64,000 nt of DNA from Timema cristinae (lineage: Eukaryota; Arthropoda; Insecta; Phasmatodea; Timematidae). Location: NCBI GenBank assembly GCA_039000515.1, contig JBCFYV010000012.1:35082562-35146561 (forward strand). Reading direction: 5' to 3'. Shown here piece by piece: positions 1-12,238 of the stretch. Position 1 is the first letter of the stretch. The number at the start of each line of letters is the position of its first letter. The position numbers were made by a program, and so were the translations under genes. The notes below the pieces were generated by a model. That model was not told the DNA's origin. It did no database searches and worked only from the letters and a program-made list of their open reading frames with translations.

Positions 1-70
1 AAAAAATTGCCATATTAGGAATCAAACCCAGGACTCTTAGCTAACTAGACAGGCACGCTAACGACTGAGC

Positions 71-71
<1 letters not shown>

Positions 72-117
<46 letters not shown>
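72..117 (+). repeat. (TAA)n microsatellite by mARC exon 3 (copy 1)
   Basis: About 15 TAA units, lying between the family D SINE head and the exon 3 donor (donor starts at 145 on the minus strand). Confidence 0.95.
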
Positions 118-120
<3 letters not shown>

Positions 121-145
121 CATTGCGAGTAATCTCCATATATAC

Positions 146-341
146 CGTGTCGTGGTCAGTGAGGCTGGTGTAAACGGCATGGAAGGCGGCCAATGCACCC
201 ACCGACACTCTTCTTCTAGAGACGACAGGGATTAAGTGGTACCCCAGACGTATGCCGGGACGTCCCTGGATGTACTGGGACATCCACAGGGCTGCCTCCT
301 CCCCGCAGTCTACCGTTTCCACTAGCTCGTTGAACGACATG
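146..341 (-). CDS. mARC (MTARC1/2 homologue): mARC exon 3, copy 1, intact
   Basis: It has the same 196-bp length and encoded sequence as 42497-42692, including VDCGEEAALW, with the same acceptor ctgtag and donor gtatat. The exons that would follow (4-6) lie, if they exist, left of the window. So whether this is part of a complete second gene or an assembly duplicate cannot be decided here. Confidence 0.85.
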
Positions 342-502
342 CTACAGTCAGACACATACAGCAAAGCACGTGAAGGTAGGTTTGCTTCATGGACCCGCAT
401 CTAGCAACAATTGGGGATGGATGTAGTGCCATGCGTTGGATCTAGCAAGGTTAGCGTGGAGTATATTTGTGAAACGAGATTGTCAAAGGACCACTTTAAA
501 CA

Positions 503-719
503 TGAGAGCGTGATGCGTCCAGAAAATGATGCCACTTGTATGATTTGAGCTTACTACGCCTAAAAGAGTATTCCACTTGTGATATTAGAGTGTTCCACGC
601 CTAATAAAACCACGCCGCTTGTGAGCTAGAGCGTGCCGCGTCCAGAAGAAAATGCCGCTTGTGAGTTAGAGCATGCTGCATCCAGAAAATATGGTCACTT
701 GTGAGTTTTGCCGCTTGTT
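503..719 (+). repeat. Degenerate tandem repeat, about 55-bp unit (copy 1)
   Basis: About four imperfect units built round CCGCTTGTGAGCTAGAGCGT and GCCGCGTCCAGAA recur. Units degrade toward the left. The array sits between exon 3 and the palindrome. Confidence 0.75.
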
Positions 720-1010
720 ATTGGTTCGGCCAGACTGACAAGCGTGCGAGCGAGCAACTGAGCGACTGCGTGGCCAAACTGCGAGCGAAAGAGCACGTGA
801 TTAGCAGTTAGCTCTCGGTAGTTGTTGAAGAGAAGGCAAAGGTTCGAATCTTGGCTAAGTGAACTGAGGGTTATTTTTGACAGGTGATTTATTGTTGTAT
901 TTTTCCCATCCTCTATCCGCGCTGTTGGTGATTATTATTTGTATAGGCCTACTTTGATTATAATATTGAAGTATTTTAACATATATATATATATGTGTGT
1001 GTGTGTCTAG

Positions 1011-1345
1011 ACAGTCTAGTTTACAGGCTCTAGGCAATATTATTGTAAGTTGGTTCATCAAGTGCTAGGAAAACTTCTCAATTTGACATTATATATATTT
1101 TTAATAATTATCTATAGGCTTAGCACACTTGCTACTAACAGCCTAATTTAATGAGTAAGATCATAAATCATACATATATACAGGTATGGTTTATGATCTT
1201 ACCAATTGAATTAGGCCGTTAGTAGCAAGTGTGCTAAGCCTATAGATAATTATTTTAAAAAATATCATGTCAAATTGAGAAGTTTTCCTAGCAATCGATG
1301 AACCAACATACAATAATATTGCCTAGAGCCTGTAAACTAGACTGT
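1011..1345. repeat. 335-bp palindrome / foldback element (copy 1)
   Basis: Left arm 1011-1173 (from ACAGTCTAGTTTACAGGC) is the inverse of right arm 1184-1345 (ending GCCTGTAAACTAGACTGT), with about 10 bp between them. The arms match over nearly their whole length with few mismatches. Weaker inverted matches further out (GGCCAAACTG near 772, CAGTTTGGCC near 1480) suggest a larger, older foldback. It lies in mARC intron 2 and a transcript would form a long hairpin. Confidence 0.92.
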
Positions 1346-2230
1346 TCCGGGTCGAGCGCGTACGCTTGAAAAATAGAACAACCAGTTATATCTTTCAAGC
1401 ACGTCTCTCGGGTCGCTCCAGTCTGGCCACTTCTAATTACAATCAATGTGTTTATTTTATTTTTTAGTCGCTCGCCCAGCCAGTTTGGCCGTACCCTTAG
1501 AGACCACGTTCATAAAACCCGGCTGCTTAATTAAAGTAGAGCGTTACACGCCGAGAAAAACCTGTCGCTTTAGAGGTGACAACGTGCATGCAAGAGAACT
1601 GCACTGCACTGCGTGGTCTTCCAACAGAGCAGAGATACTCGGCCCGATTCTTACTAGTGACGTTTGCCGACCCCAACTCCAGGATAAAGATTGATGGATA
1701 GCAATTCCGTAAACGATGGTAGAAGGCAATGGGTTCTCTTCCTTGGACTTTTATTATAAAACGAGTATGAACTGTATGAGGATAGTTACAAGTTGTACTG
1801 TACATAAGTTAAGTATAAACATTACGAGCAAGTCTTTATTACATCATACAGTCCCATGAACCCTTTATCTGGCCTTTTATACACCTTAGTCCCTACACGA
1901 GGGATTACCCGAATCCCTAAACCCAATCTTTACCAATATGGGCAATCCTGAAAACAGCCCAAGAGTACTATAACGATAGTAACGCTCACGAAAGTGTAAG
2001 ATAGCATCTATCACGTTAGTTAGCTGTTTTAACGGTAAGTGACAAAACACTGTGATGTCGAATGCAGACATAACGCAAGTTATTTAATTGTACACTATGC
2101 ACACATAACGGAAAAGGCAAACAAACAGAATAAACATAGAAAACAATGAACTACAACCATAAAATATCAGAGCTTCTTCAAAACAAAAACACAAAATGGT
2201 CTCCACTATCATGAGAGTGATTTGTTAAAC

Positions 2231-2411
2231 GTTTTCACGATGATAGTTGAGGTGATAGCTGAGGTGACAAGCCAAAGTGTGGTGAGTTTAATCTTGCGAT
2301 AGTACTATCATGACAGTGAGAGAGTGATAGTTAGCTTGTTTATATGATGAGAGTATCGTGATAGTTTCTATCGTGGTAGCAACTAACACAGTTTACTATC
2401 GCCGTGAAAAC
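2231..2411. mobile_element. MITE-like element with GATAGT motifs (copy 1)
   Basis: The ends are inverted: GTTTTCACGATGATAGT at the left and ACTATCGCCGTGAAAAC at the right (two mismatches). The 181-bp interior is dense in GATAGT/ACTATC on both strands, like subterminal transposase-binding repeats. Superfamily is unknown and no target duplication was recognised. Confidence 0.6.
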
Positions 2412-3796
2412 CACGCTTAAATCTACAAACAAGACTGTAACAAGAATGAGACGCGTGCTCGTTCCTAAAAATTGACTATTCTTTCACTACACAAGTGCAT
2501 TCCAGCTTGGGGTTCATGGCCTATAAGTATGTGACCATTTCTTGCACACCTCTTCAAAATTACACATCTAGACACGTCCACGTTAAACTACAACAATTTG
2601 AAGCGTTAACTCTACAGCTGTCATATCTGAGATCCCTAGCCCCTCCATCATTTATTGAATTGGGTGAAAGCCATCAATTGTATTTATAGCAGCTATACCA
2701 GGATTGCGTTAACTAGCCTGTTAAATTACTTGCCCAAGAAGACTAATTTATTTAGGGAAATGTTTTAGAACGTTACTGATATATAATTAACTAAAAACAA
2801 ACGCTATGACGACACGATTTTATTTGAATAAACTCTTACCGTACTAAGATTATTCTTATCTGAGGAATCTATGTTGTGTATTTAAATAGCGTAGGCCCTA
2901 CTAAAAATGTAAATCAATAATAATAAAATAATAATAATAATAAATAGGTGTTTAAATATAAATATTTTAAAGTCACTATATCGGGGCAGTTACGAATTCT
3001 CTAATAGTGAGATGGATGTTAATACTTTGTGCACTATTTTTAAGAGCTTATGTTTTATTATTATTGTTATTATTTAAAAATATACTTAAGTCATTTTTAT
3101 GAATGTCTGCGTGAACTGAGTTGAACTGAAAACTGGGTTGGTGCATTTCAGAAATATAAGTTACTCATTTCTCATGGCATCGACGGCAAGGGAGCATTTA
3201 AACGTGCATGAGGAGCTCGCCCTACTGAACCTTCACACCACTTTGCAATTTCCCACGACCTTTCTCCTCGATTGCCAGACAGCCATTTCCCAATTATATA
3301 TGAGCGATGGCTGCTGTGAGACGGTAATTATTTCCTCCAGGCAATTAACATGGAACCACCACCTTCTCCCAACATCCAGGGAAATCGATGCTATTACTCT
3401 TAACGTGGGGATGTAGGGAACGCGGTCTAAGACCAATGTTTTTGAAGTTTGTATAACAAACAATTATTTTTTTTGCTAAATAAATAAACTATATCTCCAG
3501 TAGAAACATATTGTTTAATTTTCTACACATGGTTATATCAACAATTATTGAATATCTGTCAGGATCATAGCGGCATTAGATAAGAAAGCTTTTAAATGAA
3601 GAGAAAAAAGTGTCACTAAATTACAGGAAACTCTTGACAAATATTAAAGAACTGTTGAGGTCACCATGTGAATAAAATTAAACTTATGTTTCTGCTGGGG
3701 AAATATTTTATTTATTTTGGATAAAAAAAAGTTTTGCTATACAAAGTGCACAAGAAAACGCCGACCTTTTCTCGCGTCACATACACTCCCACCTTA

Positions 3797-4020
3797 TCTT
3801 TATTTATTTGAGGTATTTAACGTGTACATTATGAACCAGCTGATTATATCACCACATTACTTATAAACTTAATTTCAGAACGGACAACATCAAGACCCCT
3901 TCCATTAATTCATCACTTTGAAAGGGGAAACTCAAATTCCACCAATGATATATTTTAGACAATGCCAGGAATATAACCTAGATCCCTTAGCTCAGCTAAA
4001 AAAACTCTACCGACTGAGAT
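3797..4020 (-). mobile_element. Family D SINE (copy 1)
   Basis: Shares TTATTTGAGGTATTTAACGT and TCACTTTGAAAGGGGAAACT with 42181-42423. A tRNA-like box A lies at the right end (CTCAGTCGGTAGAG on the minus strand). Confidence 0.75.
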
Positions 4021-4204
4021 AAAGTGTTAGACCTCCAACCTTAAACTTCCAAGTGAGCGACAATATATTTATCAGGCTACGAAGAGGGTAAGGTTTCCAA
4101 AACCATGCTTTGTGATTGCAAATTATAAATCTTAGTTTCTGATATGGTGATAGCTTGAAATGTATGGTAGAACATAACCCTACATAGTTTCTCATATACC
4201 TAGT

Positions 4205-4530
4205 TTAATATAGTTTGTAACATAATTTTCAAAAATCTATTATCAGAAATACACCCTAAAATAAATTTTACTCAGAAAAAACAACATATAATTTTGTTAC
4301 TCATATGAAACACATATCAGATATAGATTTTAAACCGAATTAATCATAAATACATGTACATTATTCATCAGTAAGCTATTCCTAGATGATTATTTTATAA
4401 AAACAAACATACATTCTTATTTATCATGTAAAACATTTTATGAGTACTCATTTTATACAAAATTGTTAGAGCCATTTTCGAAATTTTTAAAATTTTCAAA
4501 AATCAGACACCAGTAAACGACCCTAAATCT
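4205..4530 (+). repeat. Degenerate AT-rich tandem array, short (copy 1)
   Basis: Shares TTTAAAATTTTCAAAAATCA, CCAGTAAACGACCCT and TTTATCATGTAAAACATTTT words with 40790-41690. Confidence 0.55.
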
Positions 4531-4687
4531 TAGAGCTTTAATTAAAACCACTATTTCTCCTAAAGGTATGGCCATAGATTCTTCTCCTGTCTATATTCAT
4601 AAAATGAAAAATTGTGTGTCTGTATGTATATCATGAGTGTTGCCCGATATCCACCGTACGCACAGGTCTGAAATTGAAAAATAAGTG

Positions 4688-4902
4688 CAATAGCCCCATG
4701 GCCTCTTTGGTGCTGACTGACAGCTCACAGCTGAGAGATAATAGTTTTGGAAAGTTACCAGACCAAATTATGTATCCCTATGGCGAACCATATGATCTAC
4801 AAAAACATGTGTTTAGTAGCTGTCACTTCTGATGGTCAAAATTTAGGTATGTACCTAAATGCCGACTGTCAGTCAGCACCAAAGAAGCCATGGGGGCTAC
4901 TG
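4688..4902 (+). mobile_element. MITE of a TA-flanked family (copy 1)
   Basis: The terminal inverted repeats match over about 30 bp (TAGCCCCATGGCCTCTTTGG left, complement of the right end CCAAAGAAGCCATGGGGGC), continuing into GTGCTGACTGACAG. The interior (TTACCAGACCAAATTATGTA, TTTAGGTATGTACCTAAAT) recurs inverted at 39829-40062, so this is a dispersed family. Confidence 0.87.
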
Positions 4903-5400
4903 TAGCTTCTAAGCACGAACATGTGCACCTTAAAGCCAGAATTGTACAATTTTGATTTGATTTTTTAAATTAATTAAAAACTGAATAGGAATAAACAAGA
5001 TGAAGAGTTTTTTCTGTATGTTTGAAGCAAATAAAAGCGTTACTGGGGGTAATCACGCAATTCATTGCGTAGCTACCACGGGCAATGCCAGGTACTTCTG
5101 CTAGTAGCGTATAAATATCAAATTTGAACGAAATCTATCAAACCATCCTGGCTGTAGATCCAAGTAACCTACAGACTGAAAGATTTTTTTTTTAAATACA
5201 GAATTTTAAGACCTTATTTGTTCAGTTCGGTAGCACATAAAACATCAAGATCCATCCTAATCTCGAAGTCCGAAATTGTCACAATTACTACTATTATCTT
5301 GTATAAAGTAATTATTTTTAGTTTGAACCAAGCAATCATCATAGTGCCAATGGTTTTTTTTTAATTCCACCACGTCTTACTAGTTTATCCAGATATTCAC

Positions 5401-5710
5401 GGTTACTTCTGTAGTGTAGTGGTCAGAGATCCTGGCTACAGTTCCACAGATCCCGGATTCGATCCCAGCGCATCTAACATTTTTCTGTGAAGCAGTAGGC
5501 CTGGAACGGGATCAAACTCAGCCTCGTGAGGACAAATTAGCTACTTGAATAAATAAATAGCAGCTTCGGTTTAGAAAACTAAGTTTTCAATCAGAAGGCT
5601 TGTTGTGCTGACCACATGACACCTTTAACCGCAAATATTAGCACTACTATCGCTAAATGTGGTGGTCGCCCGGTCGATGTAGCTCGCTTGCGGGTTCACA
5701 CCAAGTAATT
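5401..5710 (+). mobile_element. tRNA-derived SINE, family C (copy 1)
   Basis: The head has GTAGTGTAGTGGTCAGAG (box-A-like) and GGATTCGATCCC (box-B-like). The body contains CTGGAACGGG and AGCCTCGTGAGGACAAAT. Near-matching 14-bp direct repeats (ATCCAGATATTCAC at 5387-5400, ATCTGGATATTCAC at 5711-5724) flank it. The body is shared with 16098-16428 and, inverted, 21620-21922. Confidence 0.88.
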
Positions 5711-5917
5711 ATCTGGATATTCACACTAATGAAATAGCAATTAAGACGGTATAGAGCCTAGTTAAACATATGATACAAATTTTACTCATTGGAAAAATTT
5801 GAATTTTGGGGATGAAAAAATAATTGAATTGAATCGAGATATACTAAGTCTTAAAGCTTCCACTCCAGTTTAATTTATGATAAGGTCATTAATACCAGAA
5901 ACATTGATTATTAATTT

Positions 5918-5965
5918 TTAGCACCACGTCTCACTATCCGTTCGGGTTATACGCCCGTTATCAAT
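5918..5965 (-). repeat. SINE tail fragment (copy 1)
   Basis: Only the shared A/B tail (TAGCACCACGTCTCACTATC, GTTCGGGTTATACGCC) is present. Equivalent positions in copy 2 are 48273-48320. Another tail fragment is at 41183-41228. Confidence 0.7.
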
Positions 5966-7020
5966 TGAGCTACAATAAAACAATAACAACTACTTCAGTT
6001 CTCTTCTCACACTCATGTTTAGACCACAACACTGTACTATTAACGTCGGTTCTGTTGTAGACCAGTATTTCGTTTCTATAACCAAAACCTGAACAAAATA
6101 CACCCCTTCCGATAGGATTCAATGATCTGAGCTATTAACCGAAAAAGTTTGATAAATAATGGCAAAAATTTGTTTCGATAGTATTTTCAGATAATTTAAA
6201 TAATTTAAAGATTTAATTAGGTATTTTATAAAAACTTTCCCTTCTCCCCCGCTCGTTGCTCAACAGCCTATTTGATGGCTTTATGTATATACGAGATAGA
6301 ATTGAGGTTCTACCAATCCCAACCTAACACCTTCACCTGCTTAGTGGGCCACAAGCAGCCACCAAGGAAAATGTTCATCTCTAGGTACTATTAAATACAG
6401 TAGTGGAATATACGACTATACATGATATTTAGCAATTAAGCGGGTTAAATTTAATACAGCGCTCCTGGTGGACATGATCTGATAGAACGATACTCATCAT
6501 ATGAAACACAGGTGTTATTAACAAATGCCTATTAAAATGTATGTTGGTGCTAGTTAATGATAAACCATGTCACGATCAAATATTGAACATTTCTTGAAAA
6601 TAAAGGGCTGTATTTGGATGTCTGACTTGAATGAGAAAAGAGAGAAAAGATCTCAATATTTGTTATATTTTAATTGTGGTACTGGGGTAAGAATTTATAA
6701 GGCATCATTTAAAGAAAATATACTTGCGGTTACTTTTAGGAAGAGTGGTAAACCATTTATGAAAAAAAAACACTATACACCAGATCTTAGTTTGAGCCCT
6801 AACCTTACCATCACAGACAAACAAAATTAGATGAGCCCACCATTTAGTCCGCCTGCTCACCGATAGGATAAATCAGGTTTCATTCGCCTAGAAATTAACA
6901 TATATATTTAAATGATGGGGGACAAGTTTTGGTGTTTTGTGCTACGTTAAGTTAGTTTGTAAGTCTTGTGATGGAACTTGATCCAAGCCAGACTTGGGAA
7001 ATAGTTTAAACAACACTCAC

Positions 7021-7202
7021 GTGCACTCTCTTTTCTCAACGGCGCTACCCTCGGTCGGCAGTCGCACCCGTAGCTCGGACATTCCTGGCGCCAGAAAGTG
7101 ACGTCACCGTCCTCCCGAGGGACCACCTGGATGAGAACCATCTTGGGATGCCCTCGCGCCGTCACGAACTCTCCGCTTGAAGCGTTGTACGCCAAGAAGA
7201 AC
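7021..7202 (-). pseudogene. mARC (MTARC1/2 homologue): mARC exon 2, copy 1, one single-base deletion
   Basis: It is equivalent to 49377-49559 but 182 bp long: a GG in copy 2 is a single G here near 7097. The protein agrees with copy 2 through V-P-R-E-D-G-D-V-T-F and then leaves the frame. Both splice sites are unchanged. Confidence 0.87.
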
Positions 7203-10034
7203 CTGCAAAGCATCGTACGCTCTCGTCTGTTGTGGCTTGTAAGGCAGGTAGTAGTGTAGCCAGGGTTGAACTATCGTCAGTTTATGAGTTATCACCAATG
7301 GTCCGATACGCACACATTGTACTATTACAATTAATAGTCCTTGTCAGTCCCCTCAGGTTCTCAAACTGGGCCCATTACCAAGGGCGAACACCAGGTCCAC
7401 CTCTTCTAAGAATTTCACAACTAATCAAACTAAATATAGCACCAAGCAAATCGAGATCTATATACCCTTCAGCTTTCATAAGAATTTAAAAAAAAAAACA
7501 GATTAATTGATTTAAATTAGTTAAAAATGATATCTGGACATGGGAATCGAGCCTGGGAGCTTTGACTTAACGCACAAAGCTCTTCCACTGAGGCTCGTTT
7601 CGGGCTCATGGTCAATCTTCCCTCATAGTTTCAGGCTGATTCTGGGATGAACGTGTGGAATCGTCAGCTAAATATGAGCTATCAATATTATCGTGAGCTA
7701 TCAGATACCACCACACATCTGCGTATCGGGAGAGCTGTAATTCTGCCAAGTACAAACTGCAAGGTTGTAATTAAAGCGAAATTTAAATGAATATCAACAT
7801 ACAGGATGCAAATCATTGTAATAACAGGTCCCCTCCATACGGACAGCGCCGTAATTATAATGATTTACACAGCCTCTATGTTGATTTTCCCTAAAACATA
7901 TTCATTTGATTTCATTGTTCTCTTCATGTTAAACTGGTGCGTAGTTGTTTGGCCTGTGAAGATTTGAGCTCGTGACCAATGCAAAAGAGGGTCTGGCCTG
8001 TCCACTGTACAAGCTCTCGGACAATTTTCAGCTATGATTATTTAGACTGATGAGAGACAGTTTACCTTCCAGTGAGTTCCTCAAGAGGAAGCCCCAGCTG
8101 GTGGCTGGGCATGAACTATGAGAAATACGTGGTGTGGATACTAGTTTACTTTATTGCTTGTTATTCTTATGTAATTTTATTTAATATTTTATTTTTATCT
8201 ACTTAAAAAAGAGTAACTAAATATGTGAACCTTGGAGAACCCTCCCCTCCTTTCCCCTCTCCTCTTGTGGTGGGTCTATTCCTTGTAATACTTTTAGTTT
8301 TTGCCTAAAATATTCACAGTAATTATGATATTTAAAAATCACACCATATTAACTTTTTGACCAATATTTTACCTTCCCCTTTCACTGACGCTCCTCGATG
8401 AAAGGGGAACTATGGTTAGCACCATTTTGAGATTAGTGTCAGTATTTTACCATAAAAACCTTTTTTAATAACTATTGTTCAAAAAAACGTTATTGCCCAA
8501 TCCGTACCCTTCAAACTCCCGGTGTTTGTGGTGCCTCTAGCCCCCTCCCTTAACCCAATTATCACCATATTTCCTCCTTTACTACTAATGTATTTAATAA
8601 TATATCACTGTAGGCACGTAGCCGAAAGCGGTGATGAAAGGGTAGAGGGGAAGTTCCTGGATATCTGTATACCCCTTTCCTCAAAATTTCAACTAATACT
8701 ACATCAAATTGAAATTCACCTTTTTAAGTCGCTAAACAAACAAAAATTGTATGCTATTATTGAGTCATAAAGAACAATAATATTAGTAACGAATTATTGT
8801 AATCTCTGCTTCAAGTTAACATCTGAGTTCTACAGTAGTTAAAACTTTCTAATTTCCGTAACCTTTTATGTCACTACTCATATGGGATATACCCTTCGTT
8901 TACCCTTATAAGTTTATAAGATAGGGCCATAGTATAGTCCGTCAAGGTAAGTTTGCTACCTTTCAGTGTGACTGAAGTTTACTTGTTCATTTAAGAACCG
9001 CAAGCCAACGTTTACTTACAGCTCCGTCCTGGGTACAATTAATTTGATTCATGGGTGGGTACGTTCAACTACTGAGCTCAGTCGGTAGTGCCTTTACCAA
9101 CCGAATTTAGGGTTCCAGATGTTCTCGGCATGTATTAATAATGTCCTGTAAAATTCATGAAATTTGGTTTTTATTCTTTCACAGGGATGAACTGATGGCC
9201 AGGGGAGACTCGATGTTGTATCGGTTTTAGAATTAATCTTGTTTTGAAGTCAAATGTTGACATAATAATTAGTATTAAAAAAATGTGTGTCATAAGTCTT
9301 AATTTTTGTTACTTTTCATTCTAAGCCGAGCAACGTAGCTACAAGATTTCTCGATTTGGTTATAAATTTAAAGATGGCAGCTACATCAAAAATATGTCTG
9401 TTTGTTTGTTTGTTTGATTGATTGATTGTTCCGCGATAGATAATAAATGAATTGGCCAATTTTAATGAAGTTTGGCAGGGACATTCTTAGAACCTAGGTC
9501 AAACGTACGTTTTTTTTTAGATCTGGTCATCCGTTTCAATATGGTGGCCAGCCAAAATATTTTTTGTTTAATAGCTCATATCAAGTAATTTGAGTACCTA
9601 GAAAGTACTCTTTAAAATGTTGAGATATATTTCGAGAACGACGTCTTAAACCCCTTGAGCCATTGTTATGCTCTATGCATATAATGTCTCACTATTAAAT
9701 GTCGTATTCATTTGTTTTCTGTCTAACTTGATCACCAAAGAAAAATATCAACTTCTAATCAAAGGAGAAATAAGAGATATTTTAACTTGAAATTGAAAGA
9801 AACGTTTTTTTAAATTTAGTAACGATAAGATCATAACATTATCTCTAATCTCTATCATGATGTACTGGACATTTTTCGAATGGTGGGAGAGAGTTTTACA
9901 GTTCATAGAGCAACTAGTATACTTTATTTTTCGCCACTTCACTACTCATTCGAATAACAGTTTTTAGATGCATAGAGATCTAATTAATATATTTAGATTT
10001 TTTTATTGCTGAATTTTGAGATACTTGGAACACT

Positions 10035-10294
10035 CTTTTTTATTATTATTTAGCACCGCGTCTTACTAACCGTTCGGGTTATACGCTTTAAGTACTAATT
10101 ACTCTAATGGATTAGGAATTGGGAAGGTTAAATTAGAGGAAGTGAACTCGCATTTGCGTGGAGGGAGAGTGGAAAACCATTTAGGAAAAACCATCCCCAG
10201 TTCACCCGACCGAGATTCGAACCTCGATCTCCCCGTCCTCAGCAGTCAGCTCAACACGACAAGCACGTTAACCAACTACGCCACCAAGGCGGGT
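10035..10294 (-). mobile_element. tRNA-derived SINE, family B (copy 1)
   Basis: On the minus strand the head reads GGTGGCGTAGTTGGTTAACG (box-A-like), then GAGGTTCGAATCTCGG (box-B-like). The body contains CCACGCAAATGCGAG and ends in the same GCGTATAACCCGAACGG tail as family A. Flanking repeats TTGGAACACT / TTGAAACACT (10025-10034, 10295-10304) match at 9 of 10 positions. It lies within mARC intron 1 near the exon 1 donor. Confidence 0.9.
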
Positions 10295-10585
10295 TTGAAA
10301 CACTTGTGATCTACTAATTATAGGAGAGTTCGAACCACTCGTGTCCTTTTTGATAAATATTCGCTTGAAGTCGCTGGCTAGATACGAATACGAATCCCTC
10401 AAGCAAGAAGTTGCCTGAAAAATATCAATTACTGAGACTCGCCTTTCATATCTCTTGGCTAAGAAAAATGTTTTAATTTTAAAATAGTGTAAGCATATTA
10501 TTTGATTAAAGACAATAATGGAAATACAATAAAAACTTTGCTTGGGCCACAAAACAAAAATCCAGTTGAAAGCTCCGAAACGCAC

Positions 10586-10840
10586 CTGTCCCTAAGAACG
10601 AGGGGTTTCTTGTCCGTGGTACCAGTCCCAGCTCGGCGCAGTCCGCTTCCTCCAGATCGATACCACGGCCGGACTTGAGCGGGTAAAGCGTTAGTTCCAA
10701 TAACTCCCCCACGCGGCGCCACTTGACTGGAGGACGTTGTTCTTCCAGCGGCCGTACCACCGCGCCACCAACGCAGCAGTGAGCGCGGTGGATGCCAGAG
10801 TTACCCACAGAGCCAGCGAGGTCGCAGGACGAGTTGACAT
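10586..10840 (-). pseudogene. mARC (MTARC1/2 homologue): mARC exon 1, copy 1, two single-base deletions
   Basis: This is the same exon as 52946-53202, with the same ATG context and donor gtgcgt, but 255 bp instead of 257. One A is missing near 10734 and another near 10622, so the frame is lost at about residue 35 and again shifts near residue 74. No other change in the exon is obvious. If the deletions are real this copy cannot make mARC from this ATG; if they are consensus errors it is an ordinary allele or paralogue. Confidence 0.85.
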
Positions 10841-11347
10841 GGTGAACTGAAGTCTTCAGAAACAAAATAAACTAGTTTTGGAATATTATTTCATAATGTT
10901 AGTTAACTTTGAAACAATAATTTGAAGAGTTAGTGTTTTCAACTAACACTCTATATAATATTTCTTATCCTGTCTATTCGCATTAAATTACACTAATCGA
11001 GTATAAACGAGAAATGCATCCACATTAGCGTGTAGAATGGGTGTACTAAAAAAAACAGCCTCATCACAACCGGTGAGGATTCGAACATCAACAAACCAGA
11101 CAGTATGAGCCTAACCTTTAGTCCCTCTTACCCACCAATCTGGATTTATATTTGTTATTTTGTCCTATAAAAGTTAACCATCTGCAATAAATTAAGATTA
11201 ATGTGTAAAAGATATGATATTATATTGTACCTAAAGAAAAAAGTTGTGATACATATACATATAAAGAGAAATTAAAACTCATTAAACATCATTACGTCAA
11301 TTAACTTATATTAATGACACTAAAAAGTACTATAAATATTTCGCGTT

Positions 11348-11632
11348 TTATTATTATTATTATTACTAGCACCGCGTCTTACTATCCGTTCGGGTTATAC
11401 GCATTACGCTAATGTGTAATGGTAGGGTGATTGAGAGATGAAATGAAGGACCTACAGTTTAACGTGGAATCCGACCACGGTGGAGAGCCTGGCATTCCCC
11501 ACATTCACAAGATGTCTTGTCAGAGGTGAAGGAAGGGTTTGGTAATCAGATAAATCTGTGCCGGGACCGAGGATTGAACTCCGGCCGCCAGCACAGAAGT
11601 CTGACACCTTACCCCTAGACCGCCAGGTCACC
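11348..11632 (-). mobile_element. tRNA-derived SINE, family A (copy 1)
   Basis: Counterpart of 53709-53992, with flanking repeats TTCGCGTT at 11340-11347 and 11633-11640. It differs from copy 2 by a few small indels near the tail. Confidence 0.92.
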
Positions 11633-12238
11633 TTCGCGTTATTACGTTTTGAAGTCTACTAATGTATCGTTGCAAGCTAATGTGCTAAAATTTATTCGAA
11701 ACTTTTATATCTTTTTTGTCTAGCACCCATTCGAGTTATACGCCTATGCACTAATTACGTTAATTGGTTAAGGACAGTGGCGACTCGTGACCAAAGAAAT
11801 AGGTGGTGCACAATTCAAATATTCTAAAATATGATATATACACTTTTAATATATCATACCTATCTATATTTACATATGTTTTACTTAGGCTAATATTTCA
11901 CAGCAGTACGGGTGTGTGTAGCTTCGAAACAAATATAGGATTCGACCTTTAAAAGAAAAATCCATATTATACAATTACGAGTTTTGATGGTAAAAATATT
12001 TACAGCTAAAAATATACCAAATTTTAGTAAATTACTGACATTCTGAGCTGTTATTTACAGCACATTACAAACCAACATTAATTTTTATTTAATTTAAAAA
12101 AATTGAACACACCTACATTATTACAATCTTTTACTTTGCTGGCGCAATCATAAATAATTAAACACCTTAGAATAAATTACTCACATAATAAATTAAGACA
12201 TTATTTACAAAACACCCAACAATTTAATCTTAAACGCC

